A stretch of 22,415 nucleotides of DNA from Smittium culicis (lineage: Eukaryota > Kickxellomycota > Harpellomycetes > Harpellales > Legeriomycetaceae): assembly GCA_001970855.1 (NCBI GenBank), contig LSSN01000582.1, positions 1,808-24,222 of the forward strand, in the 5' to 3' direction. Below, piece by piece: positions 6,833 to 17,619 of this stretch (position 1 is the first letter of the stretch; each line of letters starts with the position of its first letter). A model generated the notes under the pieces. It worked only from the letters and a program-made list of their open reading frames with translations. It ran no database searches and was not told the origin of the DNA. A program made the position numbers and the translations under genes.

Positions 6833-7055
6833 GGAAAAATCCGCAGCAAAAGCGCTGGGGATGTTTGTATGAATCTTTGGTTATGTTACTGACTGGAAAT
6901 AAAACCACAGCAAAAGCATTGAGGATATTTTTATGAATCATTGGCAATGTTACTGATTGGAATAAATTTTCAGGAGTAGTGTTATCATGTTTGTCTTTAT
7001 CACTAGATTATTACTGGTTGGAATAAATACACAACAAAAGCTGAGGCTAAACTGC
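6833..7055. repeat. Decayed tandem array of about 62-bp units
   Basis: Units begin at 6833, 6895, 6959 and 7020, giving spacings of 62, 64 and 61 bases. Each begins GGAAA/GGAATAAA. Units 1 and 2 share CAGCAAAAGC, TGAATC, TTGG and ATGTTACTGA; unit 3 is more diverged; unit 4 keeps ACAACAAAAGCTGAGG before breaking off. GGAATAAA also occurs just before unit 1 (6816), hinting at an earlier partial unit. No coding frame runs through it, and the units are richer in G+C than their surroundings. It could be a minisatellite or an internal repeat of a lost element. Confidence 0.7.
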
Positions 7056-9742
7056 CCAATCATCACAGTTTTTTATTGATTAAAATTTCATTGTTTTATA
7101 TTTTAAACAATTTTATTTTTTAATTTAATATGATTTTATTAACTTTACATATCTAAATAATTACTATTTATAACTTATATCATGCACATTAGTGTAATTT
7201 TTTAGAGGGTTTAATTTTTTTGTTTCCTATTCATAATTAAAAAAGAAAATTTAGGAGAATTTTCAGATTAAGTTTGCTATGGAATAGGTTATGTAAGTAA
7301 AAATAATATATGGTATTATTATAAATTTCTTTGTATCATTTATAAGTAAACAATAAACACATCTTTTTTTACGAGAAATTGTATTAGCGAAAATTTATTC
7401 TTCGAGAATTTAAATATAAATTACTTAACTCTGAATTATATATTTTTTTAAATATTTATGATTTTATTTTAGTCGAGTGACTATGCCCTTGATAATTAGT
7501 AAATTAAAATTTCCAAGGGCACTTATTTAATAAATTATCATTAATACTTCTATCGAGTGGAATTAAATTTTAAAACTATTTGAATTGAGAGTATATAATA
7601 GTTTAGTAAAAAGTATAAATTCAAGAATTTTCTTTTAATTTTTATTTGTTTAACTATTGATTAGATCAGCTAAGATATTAAAAAAAAATAATTAAAAGTC
7701 AAAAAAAATAAAAATCGTAATTTTTTTATAATTTTTATATATTTATCATATCAGAAATAGTCAAGGCAATTTTATTAATTTTATTCACGAAAATTTTATC
7801 ATGAATGAATTATAATTTAAATTATTGTTAATTTATGTCAAAAGGAAAATCCTACTCCCCAAAATTTAAAATTATTTATATGATAAAAAATAAGTTCAGT
7901 AACTGTAATTTTTCAAAAAATTATTATTTTTGACTCACACCAAGTAATTTTTTTTTAATGTATTCTAATTATAGTCTAAATTATTTTTAATTTTTATTTT
8001 AGTTATTAAATTATTTATATTTGATAATGATAAAAGCTATAATTCTATTATTTTTTTTTTGTGCTATAAACTTTCAAAATTAAAATTAATTAAATATGAG
8101 AATAATCTATATAAATATATCAAAAAAAACTCTTATAATAATGTAAGCTAGTTTTATAATCTTATTAATAGATATAATCAATATTTCTGTATTTTTTTTC
8201 ATTTGGTATAGTTATTATGATTTATGAATGTAGTTAGGAAATAAATAATTTAGAACTTGTTCGAAGGTTGTGATTGTGTGCGATATAAACAATATTGCTA
8301 TATATATTATTTATTTATTCAAATTAGATTTATTTTAATTTTTCATATCAATGAAACTCATAAATAATAAAAAATTTTTTATAAGTCTTCTAATTTCACA
8401 CAATTAGTAGTGATAAGTATTTTATATTAGAACAAACAAGATAATTAAAACCTAATTTAAAAGGGTTATTATATATTTAATTATATTAAAATATTTATTA
8501 TTAATGATTCTCAATACAAAAAAGATTTAAATTAAAAATTTACTATTTGGTTGAAGCTTTTAGATTTAACAAATTTAAAAAATAGAAAAAAAGATTTTAT
8601 TTAATAGAGTAAATAAATAAAATTTTTTAAATCGCGGAAATTGGATACTTTGTTTTATAAGCTACCAATAATTTCTTCTTGTAAAAATGATTGTAGATAG
8701 TAGAAATTCTAAATTACGCGCTCTAAATTTTAAGTAATTTAAAGATTTTTTTAATGATTAGACTGATATTTCCATATGAAATTAATGTCTACAATTAAAT
8801 TTTTATTTTAAAAATTAATTGATCTATGGTTTTTCTCCTTTTAATAATTTTGATATTTATAGCGTTTTAATAAATTAACCATATAAAAAAAAGCGATAAA
8901 TATTTAATATTACGCAAGAATTTTTTCTAAATTATAATCTAGGTAAGTATATAAATATTTAGAGTCTAAAATTATCTTTTTAATATCAAATAAAAGTAAC
9001 TTAATTATCATATTCATTGTTATAACAAAAAATATTTTAGGTTTGTAAAATTGAATAAGTAGATTAAAATAAAATTTTCATTGAGATTTTTTTGATTAAA
9101 TATAATTTATGCAAAAATTTATTATTAAAAAAATTAAAAATTTATAAAAATTTATTATCTTATAGTTATGCTTTTATTTGGTATAAATAATTTTATGTTA
9201 AATCGAATTATTCAAAAAAATTCTTTAAAAAGTATTGGAGAGCTTAATCACTATAAAATACAATTAATATATGTTGGAAAAAAATAAGATTTGATTTTAA
9301 TTATTATGATATATATGTATTTTTAAATGCTTATTATAAAATTAATTGCCAAAATTAATACAAGATTAACTCAGAAATATCTAATAATAATAATTAAAAT
9401 ACCTTTCTAGTCAACTAATTAGCTCATAAATGATTATTAATTTTTCTAAAATTTATAAAAGTTAAGAATAAAATAATGGGAAAAAAAGAGAGTTTAATAA
9501 ATTTAAAATATACTCATTTATTTTATAAGTCCAGATTGGTAGAATAATATTCAAAAAAGATTTTCAGGAAACTTTATAATTAAATGGAACCCTTTTTAAA
9601 ACTATAGATCACTATCTATAAATAAAATTTAAATTATTTAATAGTTGACTATAATAAAAATTTTATTAATTAAATATCAGGATGTTGAAAAGATATTAGA
9701 AAACTACTTTACTTCGTTTTTTAAAAATTTAATTTGAATACA
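7056..9742. other. A+T-rich gene desert
   Basis: No open frame, RNA gene or element is supported. Sampled lines such as 9301-9360 contain only about one G or C in eight bases. The one G+C-dense mark is an inverted repeat, TGCCCTTG (7484-7491) and CAAGGGCA (7514-7521), with a 22-base loop. Confidence 0.6.
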
Positions 9743-9815
9743 GAAAATTATCAGAGAATCCAACTACGAAATTTGACTCTTTTTGAGCCAAATTAGTTAT
9801 AACTTGATAATTTTC
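9743..9815. repeat. Two-tier foldback (73 bp)
   Basis: The outer arms GAAAATTATCA (9743-9753) and TGATAATTTTC (9805-9815) form 11 perfect pairs. An inner hairpin nested in them has AATTTG (9770-9775) with CAAATT (9789-9794) and CTC/GAG around a T5 loop, plus AACT/AGTT (9762-9765, 9795-9798) between the tiers. The nested arrangement is more ordered than a chance A/T palindrome. It may be a relic of a small inverted-repeat element or a structured RNA; no function is assigned. Confidence 0.5.
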
Positions 9816-10082
9816 CAACTCAGATTTTTTTTTGTTTCATGTGGATCAACGCTTTCCTTTAAATAAAATTACTCGCTAAAAAAATTCTTCTTAAATTTTT
9901 TTGACATAACTGGTTATGGAAATTGATAGCCTGTATTTCGAGTACCAAAAATATTCAATTAGCCCTTACTCGTCCAAAAATTTCTAAAAGTAATAAAATA
10001 ATGGTTCGTTTATGATTATAAGAAATTTTATTATTTTCAGTAATACCAACATATACATGTAATTATACATGTCTTTGAATTT

Positions 10083-10250
10083 TGTTATTTTTTTTGAATC
10101 TAGTTTTCTATAATTGATAATTCAAAAATAGTTACCGCCCGTGAAAGGGTTAAATGTGAATTTGAAATTTCAAAATGCATATTTAACCCTTCACGGGAGG
10201 TAGATTATTTTTTATCTATTAATTATAGCAAACTAGATAAAAAATAAAAT
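10083..10250. repeat. Long imperfect palindrome with TTAA-CCC(T)TTCACGGG arms (MITE-like)
   Basis: The two arms pair over most of about 75 bases each. The G+C-rich core at 10135-10155 pairs with 10181-10200 with one mismatch and one extra A. Outer A/T-rich parts also match, for example CTATAATT at about 10108-10115 against AATTATAG at 10221-10228, and CTAG beyond. The centre is itself a perfect 14-bp palindrome, TTTGAAATTTCAAA (10161-10174). Read outward from the centre, both arms begin TTAACCC then TTCACGGG, resembling a piggyBac-type terminus (TTAA target plus CCC). That resemblance is inference. Confidence 0.65.
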
Positions 10251-10352
10251 ACATAATTATTATGAGTAACCATTTATTGTATTGTTGTATAATAGCGGCA
10301 ATTAGTAAATACATTTATTAATCATAAACGAATCATTAAATTAATAAAATTA

Positions 10353-10422
10353 AAGAGTGTTGCGCAGAAAGGTTTAATGCAATTCATGACTTCGTGGGTT
10401 TAAATCCTTTGTTCATCTTTTT
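10353..10422 (+). pseudogene. tRNA-like relic or SINE head
   Basis: TTGCGCAGAAAGG (10360-10372) resembles a pol III A box. GGTTTAAATCC (10397-10407) matches the B-box consensus except for CG-to-TA changes in the TTCGA core. A T5 run follows (10418-10422). The acceptor, D and anticodon stems do not pair and the body is several bases short, so this is not a functional tRNA. It may be a decayed tRNA gene or the tRNA-derived head of a short interspersed element. Confidence 0.4.
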
Positions 10423-13400
10423 ATTTTGAGCTATGATCATTAGTATCTATTGGATGGTTTACATAAAAATTGGATAATATAAGAAAATAAACAAAAATTT
10501 CGCAAAAATTATCAATAAGCCAAATGTAAATTATAAGCATTACATAACAAATATCAAATGTATATTTTATGCATTTGAAACTTGAAAAAGTCATGAGTTT
10601 GAGGGTAAAGGTAATTATGAATTTTTTATTTAATGTGATCAAAATCTTATAATATTATATTATTTATATTTATATTTATAAACGATTTTAAATCTTGAAA
10701 TTGAACTACACAAATAAATTATTTTTAATAATAATGATATCACTTTTATTTTTTAAAAAACGTGTTTATGATATAATTTTTTTGTAATTGTATACATATT
10801 CATATATTTCAATTATATTAGTATCCTTTTTAATGTATTTTTTTGTCATTTTTAATATAATTTTATAACGAGATATTTGAATAAGCTACTATAAAAGCAT
10901 AAAAACAAAAAAACTTGTTAGAAAATTTTAATTTTCTATTTATTCGCTTATATAATGCATTTCACTTCTAAAGTTTGGATAAAATTGATAAATTGTATTA
11001 TAGTTTTGAACCTGATCGCAGTTATTGTATTTAGAATTATTCTTATTCAAAAAATCATAATACACATAAAAAATATTATGAAAGTACATTATTTTGATTT
11101 TTCATGAGCAAAATTATGTAAATACTAAGATTAATTTTAAAATCAAAAAATAAATAAATAAAATAATTACTATTTATATAATTTAAGCCTATCAAAATAA
11201 TAGAATAAATATTCGAGAGATAAATATTATAGCTATAATTAATATTTATTAAATGTAAAAAAATAAAAAATTTTAACAAATTTAAGATAAAATATACAGA
11301 TAAATATTTAATATTTGTTTTCATAAATCAAAAGGAAGCAGATTTATTTAAGTGCTCATCATTTTTGTAAAAGTAAGGTATATTTTTTATTAAATCAAAA
11401 AATTTAGTAACAACTAAATCAATAAGTAACTGTTGATTTAAATTTATCATAAAAAATCATTTTCTTCATAAAATAATTAAATTTTGATTCAAAAATTTAT
11501 ATTTAAAATAAAAATAATAAAATTTAATAATTTTGTACAATTTAACTATTAATTTTTATAGATTAAATATTATTTATACAATTTTTTAAACAAAATTAGC
11601 AAGATTATTCTAATAAATTTTATTTTAATATAATAATTCCGAAATATAAGTAATACTAAAAAATTAAAGCTCGATTTAATAAATATAGTTGGAATAGCTG
11701 CTTTATTATTCTCTTTTAGGCAAATATTCAGTTTATATGTAAAATTTTAAATAATAGTATGATTTAGTAGATACTTTGTTTCAGTCCCAGTTACAAAACT
11801 AACAAAACTAGCTTTGAAAATTAAAAATAAATCTTTATTTTTTTACAAATTAAAAAAAAAACTACATTTCTTTTATAGAAATTATGATGACTGTTTTAAA
11901 TTAGAAAATCAAATATCATGAAGCCGATAAAAGTAATCTTTATTTCACAGAATTTCTAATATAAAAACCTTAATTTAATATATTTCAAATGTAAATCAAT
12001 CAAAAAATTATTATTATATTAGGAAAATTTAATGTTTTATTATTGTTTATTAAATTTTGAGCATAATTAAATCAATTAAATAATTAATAAAAATAAAATT
12101 TAAATTGATAAAAAATCGGTTTTATTTATTTTAAAAAAATTCAATATACTTTTTAATTTAACAAAATTATTATCTGTTGGTTAATAAGAGATAAATTTAA
12201 TCCTACTCTTTTATTTTAATTGCAGAAAATAATTTTATTTCAAAACTATAACACTTATACTTATAAATATATTTAAGGAGGCTTTTAAATAAAAAAAATA
12301 CATGTATATCTATAAAAGTGTAAATTAAGTGCTATTTTAATTTTCATAGTTACTTAATCTACAATATTTCATAAAAATCTTCGCTTTAAAATAATTAAAA
12401 CGATCAAAAATATTTAAAAAAGCTAATTTATGGATATAAACTAAAATCGAACATAAAGTAGGTGTAAGTACATAATCAAGCTAAAATTATTCAAATAAAC
12501 TTACAATGATATTATTATAACCTAATATATAAATTTTTAATATTATTTCCGTTCTCTATATTTTCAAACTACCATAAGTTTTCAATTAAGGCTATTTGAA
12601 ACATACATAAAGATTATAGCCAATTAAAAATTTTCAATGCTTATTGCTTTCATTTGGCTCAGATTATTGAGAACTATTTAATTGGTACTTTTTCTTAATT
12701 TTTAGTGCAAGTTGAAAAAATTATTAATAAAAATTCAGGCATAATATAATAGCTTGTTTATGTTATGAAGAGTTACAAGAATTTACTTTTAAAAAAAAAA
12801 TTAAAATAATTAAAATAATTATACTAATATAACTTTCTTAGGTAATAATTAAATGTATGAAAAGATATCGATTATTTATTATTTATTTCAAATGTAGTTT
12901 GTCATTGCCATTATTTCCATTTTTATTTTCCAGATAGGATCCAAGTGCTTACATATTTAATTTATTTTTATAATAGATCAAGATTATATACTTAAATAAA
13001 AGAAATTTTTTTATTATAGTGGCAAGGAGAAAGTGTAAAAATAGACAGTATAAAATCTTTGTTATTTTGGTCATAGAATCAAGATTTTTAAATTAAGAAA
13101 TAGTAAAGATTAAATTGTTTTTTTTTTTATTGACTATTTTCTCAATAGTAACTAACCTGGACTACCAAAACTATTAGCTGAATTTAATATTGTGATTTAA
13201 TTCAAAAGCTATTTATACCTTTAAATATCAAATTTATAAACTAAGCAAATGGTTAAATTATAAATCTGTTTTTGACCACAAATATAGCTATTTTAAGATA
13301 ATTAGTTTTGAATTGGTTTAAATGAAATTAGAGATAGATTTTTCGAAAATCCAAAGGAGATTAATCATTCTAGTTTGTAGTGCCTATATACACACACTCT

Positions 13401-14234
13401 CATTTTCATTTTTTCTACAAAGGTACATCAAGAGAAATAATGATATTCGTTATTTAAGTCATTGACATCTAAAACAATTTAAAGTGCATAATTCTTATAA
13501 TTTAATAAAACACTTTGCGCAAATGCAAACTAAATCCCATTACCTTTATATCTTTTTGTAATTTTCTTACTTTTTAAAAAGAACATTTTATGGAGGTAGA
13601 TTTGATATTCTTGGCTAAAGTATTGTAAACGTGCTTAAAATTAGTTAGGAATAAATGTGGAGGTGGAGAATCATAATTGTATAGTGAGTGACAACAGTTT
13701 ATATATATAATGTTTTTATTATACTAGTTTATTTATAAACTTTATACTAAAAACATAATCTTAGAAAATTAGCTAACCTTTTCAAATACTAAACAGAAAT
13801 TATATATCGCTCTCTCGCGGAATTAATTAAAAACTTAAAATTTTGTGTCTCGTGAAATATTTCAAGTCTAGACGTTTATTTGATATTGATAATTGAAATT
13901 CCAGCGATTCAATGGCCTTTAAAATTAAATAAATTTTATTTGTAAACTGGCAATAAAAGATAAATATAGTTTACTTGTCAGCAATAGGAAAAATATGCTA
14001 ATTTATATTTTCGTTAAAAAAAAATCAAGTTTATTTTTTTGGCTAGCCAGTAATGTGCGATTGTGTTTGTTTTAAAATCAAATATTACATACCTAAAACC
14101 AACTCGGGGTCGTTAAATATCGCAATAAATAAAATTACGCTACGATTTACGCCCATCTACACTTTGTCATAACATTCATCAATAGCTCAATCTTTATTAT
14201 AGTAAATCAATTTCATTAACTTTTCCAAAATTTT
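10423..14234. other. A+T-rich gene desert with the methyltransferase promoter at its right end
   Basis: No gene is supported across about 3.8 kb; the longest frames are low-complexity I/L/N/Y/K translations of A/T runs. The last 200 bases before the methyltransferase gene (about 14035-14234) become less A+T-rich and presumably hold its promoter and 5' UTR. No clear TATA or upstream element can be singled out there, apart from the 10-bp palindrome TGGCTAGCCA at 14040. Confidence 0.55.
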
Positions 14235-15290
14235 ATGATACGCACGCGAAACGTTTATAATTTGGTACGAGCTTTCAAAATAGTACCGCATAGAAGATCA
14301 ACTATGTCTTCTTTATCTCAAGCCTCAAGTAAAAACTCAAATGTTTCGAATTTAGAAATTTCTAACAAAGTTGAGAATCTAAATAAGGATGAGCCTCAGA
14401 AAAAAATTGGTACTTTTAGTAGCGAACACTATAACTACAGTGCATATGCAATCGATAGACCTACTTACAACCCACAATTAGTCGATTTTATTATTGATTA
14501 CCATCTTAAAGTGCCTGGAAACAAGACAAAAACTATAGTAGATGTAGCTACTGGAACTGGAATTTTTGCTCGAATGATTAATAAAAGATTTGATCGTGTC
14601 ATAGCAACTGATATTTCAACTAAAATGCTCGAAAAGGCTGAGCAAGCATCAGACGGAGGCGCAAATATCGAGTACATCGAATCTTCAGCCGAAAGAATGC
14701 CTTTTATTCTATCAAATTCGGTTGATATTATAACTGTAGCAACAGGTGCTCATTGGTTTGATTCAGAAAATTTTTTAACCGAAGTCAGAAGAGTTCTAGT
14801 TCCAAATGGAACGCTCGCTATTTTTTCGTACAACGGAAATTCTGAATTCATTGGTGCACCTGAAGAATGTGGCCGCATATTAAGAGAATTTATTTTTGAT
14901 ATCACTGGTCCATATTGGGACAAGGGTAGACAAATCCTTGATAGAATGTACTCACACTACAATGCTCTTGTTCGAACACCCGGACCTTGGGGCACTGAAT
15001 TTAACGACATTCTCTTTGGTATTTATCCCGCTTCTGCAGCACATTTTGTGGGTACCGGGTTTACTATTCTCAAAAGTCCCGTCGTTATTAATCGTAAGCT
15101 TACTTGGAGATCTTTCCACAGCTATGTACGTACTTTTTCCGGTGTTACAAATTACAATAAAGCTCACCCTGATCGTCCTGATATTTCGATCTCTCTCATT
15201 TCTCGTCTAATGAAAACAGCAGGGGTATCTGATATGGATGCCATAGTAGACATCAACTGGGGACAATCAATCCTTCTTTGCAGAGCTTAA
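14235..15290 (+). CDS. Class I SAM-dependent methyltransferase, trans-aconitate methyltransferase (Tmt1)-like
   Basis: 351 residues, single exon, ending in TAA. The fold's motifs are in order: motif I IVDVATGTG (101-109, SAM glycine loop), acidic D126 in VIATDIS (ribose binding), YIESSAERMPF (147-157), VDIITVATGAHWFD (163-176) and EVRRVLVPNGTLAIFSY (183-199). The FSSEHYNYSAYAIDRPTY lead-in and the HWFD motif are typical of the fungal Tmt1 group, which methylates trans-aconitate and related acids; the substrate here is inferred. The length slightly exceeds yeast Tmt1 because of an extra N-terminus. Residues 1-23 hold five Arg, one Lys, one His and no Asp or Glu, like a mitochondrial presequence. 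A second ATG at codon 24 (14304) has a better context (A at -3, against T for the first). Codon composition is much less A+T-rich than the flanks, as expected for a gene under selection. Confidence 0.9.
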   Translation: MIRTRNVYNLVRAFKIVPHRRSTMSSLSQASSKNSNVSNLEISNKVENLNKDEPQKKIGTFSSEHYNYSAYAIDRPTYNPQLVDFIIDYHLKVPGNKTKTIVDVATGTGIFARMINKRFDRVIATDISTKMLEKAEQASDGGANIEYIESSAERMPFILSNSVDIITVATGAHWFDSENFLTEVRRVLVPNGTLAIFSYNGNSEFIGAPEECGRILREFIFDITGPYWDKGRQILDRMYSHYNALVRTPGPWGTEFNDILFGIYPASAAHFVGTGFTILKSPVVINRKLTWRSFHSYVRTFSGVTNYNKAHPDRPDISISLISRLMKTAGVSDMDAIVDINWGQSILLCRA

Positions 15291-15547
15291 TTTATTTCTA
15301 CAAAGTGTACTTTCTATATTACCCCCATTAATTCGTCCCATATTTTGCTATAAATTCATTTATTTTTAGTTTGTATTCAATACCTCTAGCTATTTCATGG
15401 TTACACTTTTCTCTCATAAAAAAGTAAAAAAAACTAATAAAATAGCTTTTTAAAATGTTTTCAGTGAGTGTCTTTTAATTATACAACCCTTCTTTCAGGG
15501 CTTTTTCAAATTTTACCAAGTTTTTTTAAATTTTGTATTTAAACGCT
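15291..15547 (+). other. 3' flank of the methyltransferase gene
   Basis: This A/T-rich segment contains a possible polyadenylation signal, AATAAA, at 15436-15441 and many T-rich stretches. The actual 3' end cannot be fixed from sequence. No other feature is seen. Confidence 0.4.
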
Positions 15548-15695
15548 TGTATCTCGTTATAGATACTTTATAAATAACTCTAATTTTTTACCAACTCTGA
15601 ATCAATATAAAATCTTGAATACAGACAAACCTACCTCCTCGAATCAATTTCCGATGGTTATGGAGCTGCTAGAGCAGCGGAGGGATATGGGTTGA
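15548..15695 (+). other. Short open stretch of unusual composition, possible coding relic
   Basis: A plus-strand frame stays open for about 49 codons up to TGA at 15693-15695. The last part (15625-15690) is clearly richer in G+C than its surroundings and reads MVMELLEQRRDMG. It contains a small perfect hairpin, GCTGCT-AG-AGCAGC (15665-15678). It may be a fragment of a lost gene or element, or an exon of an unrecognised gene. No family is recognised. Confidence 0.2.
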
Positions 15696-15764
15696 GAAAA
15701 AAAAATGTTAATATTTTTTTAACCTTTCAAATCCTTTTTATTTGTTATATTTCACTTTTAAATA

Positions 15765-16082
15765 TTGTTTAATAAATTCGCTGGAACTAATAGAAATAGA
15801 AGTGAAAAAAAAGAAAAAACACTTCATTTGCGTTCAGATCGAATTATCATTTTTTGCTTTATTGATATTCTTTATAAAAGTATTAAACTCGAAACAAGCA
15901 ACAAATTGAACGGATGCTTATATTTTAAATACGTTGTTTTTGAATATCTGAGTCAACCATTATTATATCAATTAATAGTGGAAAAAAATTCATATTTTAT
16001 TTTTCATTCAAAAATGTATGAATTTGAAACTTATAAAGTTAAAAATTTCAGCTTGTATGATTTAATAGGAGCTTTAATTTAA
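15765..16082 (+). CDS. Doubtful hypothetical protein, 105 codons
   Basis: An ATG-to-TAA frame starts MFNKFAGTNRNR and has a basic N-terminal third followed by aromatic- and isoleucine-rich sequence. No known domain, clear membrane segment or signal peptide stands out. Its base composition is a little less A+T-rich than the flanks, the only point in its favour. A frame of this length can arise by chance in a 22-kb window. It could also be a decayed exon together with the open stretch just upstream. Confidence 0.2.
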   Translation: MFNKFAGTNRNRSEKKEKTLHLRSDRIIIFCFIDILYKSIKLETSNKLNGCLYFKYVVFEYLSQPLLYQLIVEKNSYFIFHSKMYEFETYKVKNFSLYDLIGALI

Positions 16083-17619
16083 CAAAAAAAATTTTAATAT
16101 TCTTACTCTGTTATATTTGAATATTTTTTCATATTAATTTATTAGTTTTGCTATATATCACCCAAGCTCTAATAATAATTCGATTCAAAAAAGTCCGTAC
16201 AGATATTTAGTATACATCGAAATATTTTTTGATAACGTATAAAATAGTATAAATCATGAATCATTTTAAATAAAATTAAAAAAAAAAAAAACATCAATGT
16301 TATATGAAAATATGTATCTATTAATGTAAATATTTGCATAAATGTTAAGTAAAAACATTCAAAACTCGCTAAAATATTACCATAGTTGTTTTTTTAGTTA
16401 AATAAAAATAATTATAAAATTAATTGAGAATCAGTATCGATACTTTAAATCATTAAAATAGAGTATTTTTTTTAGGAAAATTCCCTTTTCTCCTATATTA
16501 TTTTTATTATTTATGTTTTAAATCAGGGTATTATTTGGGCTCTAATAGTATAGCTTGCTGAAGAGAATTAAAAATTTTATAAATTAAAAAAATATTTGTT
16601 TTTTTTTTCAATTCTATTTATAATTTTTTTCAATTATTGAAAAAACAAAAAATCATGATTCTTCTATTCATATATAATTTTTCCTTATCTTTTAACTTGT
16701 ACAAGTATGTTATAAGAAAAATGTTTAAGATATAATTAAGATTAGATTTTAAAATAAAATAAAGTTGAAATAGAGTATTAGAATAAATAACCTGTTTATA
16801 AATAATATATAAAAAAATTCTTTCTTCTTTTCTAAATAAATAATTATATAAATAATAATACTCAAATTACTCATCAAACTAATATTAAAAAATCTAATTT
16901 CTTACAATCCAGATTTAATAAGAATCTATTTGGGATTAAAAGATCAAATATTTCTTTTTCATGATGCTTATCAAAAAAATATTTATTTCTATAAAATATT
17001 TATATAAGAAAAATGCAACTTTAATATATAAAAATTATATAAATACATTTTTATATTCAATATAATATAAATTGGGATGGTTATTATGCATACCATCTAG
17101 ATTTTAACAGTTTTGGTACTTCAAAATCCAATTACTGGTGTATTATAGCAATTTTAATCTACACTTAATACAATATTCCATAAAAAATCTTTAAAGAACA
17201 AAATCTAGAAATTATTTGATACAAATTTGCTTATGATGTTACAAATATTTTTACTTTTTTCAAACGTAAATTTTCGTTATCATAATTTATATTTTGTATA
17301 ATAAAAAACGGTATTATCGCACTTTATTCCATAATAATAAGATATAATAGTCGATTTATAAATCGGATTTTTAGAATATCTATCTATAGTATATGTCATA
17401 AGTAAATTTTACTTCGTATTTATTGGGATAGTTTAAAATAAGGATATCATTATCTGGTTTGAAGAAGCCTAGTTTTATTGTTATATATCGGAGTGAAAAC
17501 TATGATATAAGATTTTTTTTTATTCACGGAATTTTATTGGTGCGATAACAATAAAAGAAAATATGCAATAAAATATACTGAAGAATAGTAAATTTGGTGC
17601 AAGGCATAAAAAATCCAAT
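16083..17619. other. A+T-rich intergenic DNA
   Basis: No gene or RNA is supported. One perfect 14-bp palindrome, CGATTTATAAATCG, lies at 17352-17365. Otherwise homopolymer-rich A/T sequence. Confidence 0.55.

Noticed and set aside
6833..7055. CRISPR array
   Set aside because: The repeated units are contiguous and diverged, with no identical short repeats separated by unique spacers, and the DNA is eukaryotic.
10421..10642. Minus-strand frame of 73 codons
   Set aside because: Hydrophobic I/F/Y-rich translation typical of A/T-rich noncoding DNA; no domain.
11076..11324. Minus-strand frame of 82 codons
   Set aside because: Almost entirely I/L/N/Y/F/K, as expected from random A/T sequence.
14896..15210. 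Frames of 104 codons (plus) and 71 codons (minus) inside the methyltransferase
   Set aside because: Shadows of the real gene, whose frame carries all methyltransferase motifs.
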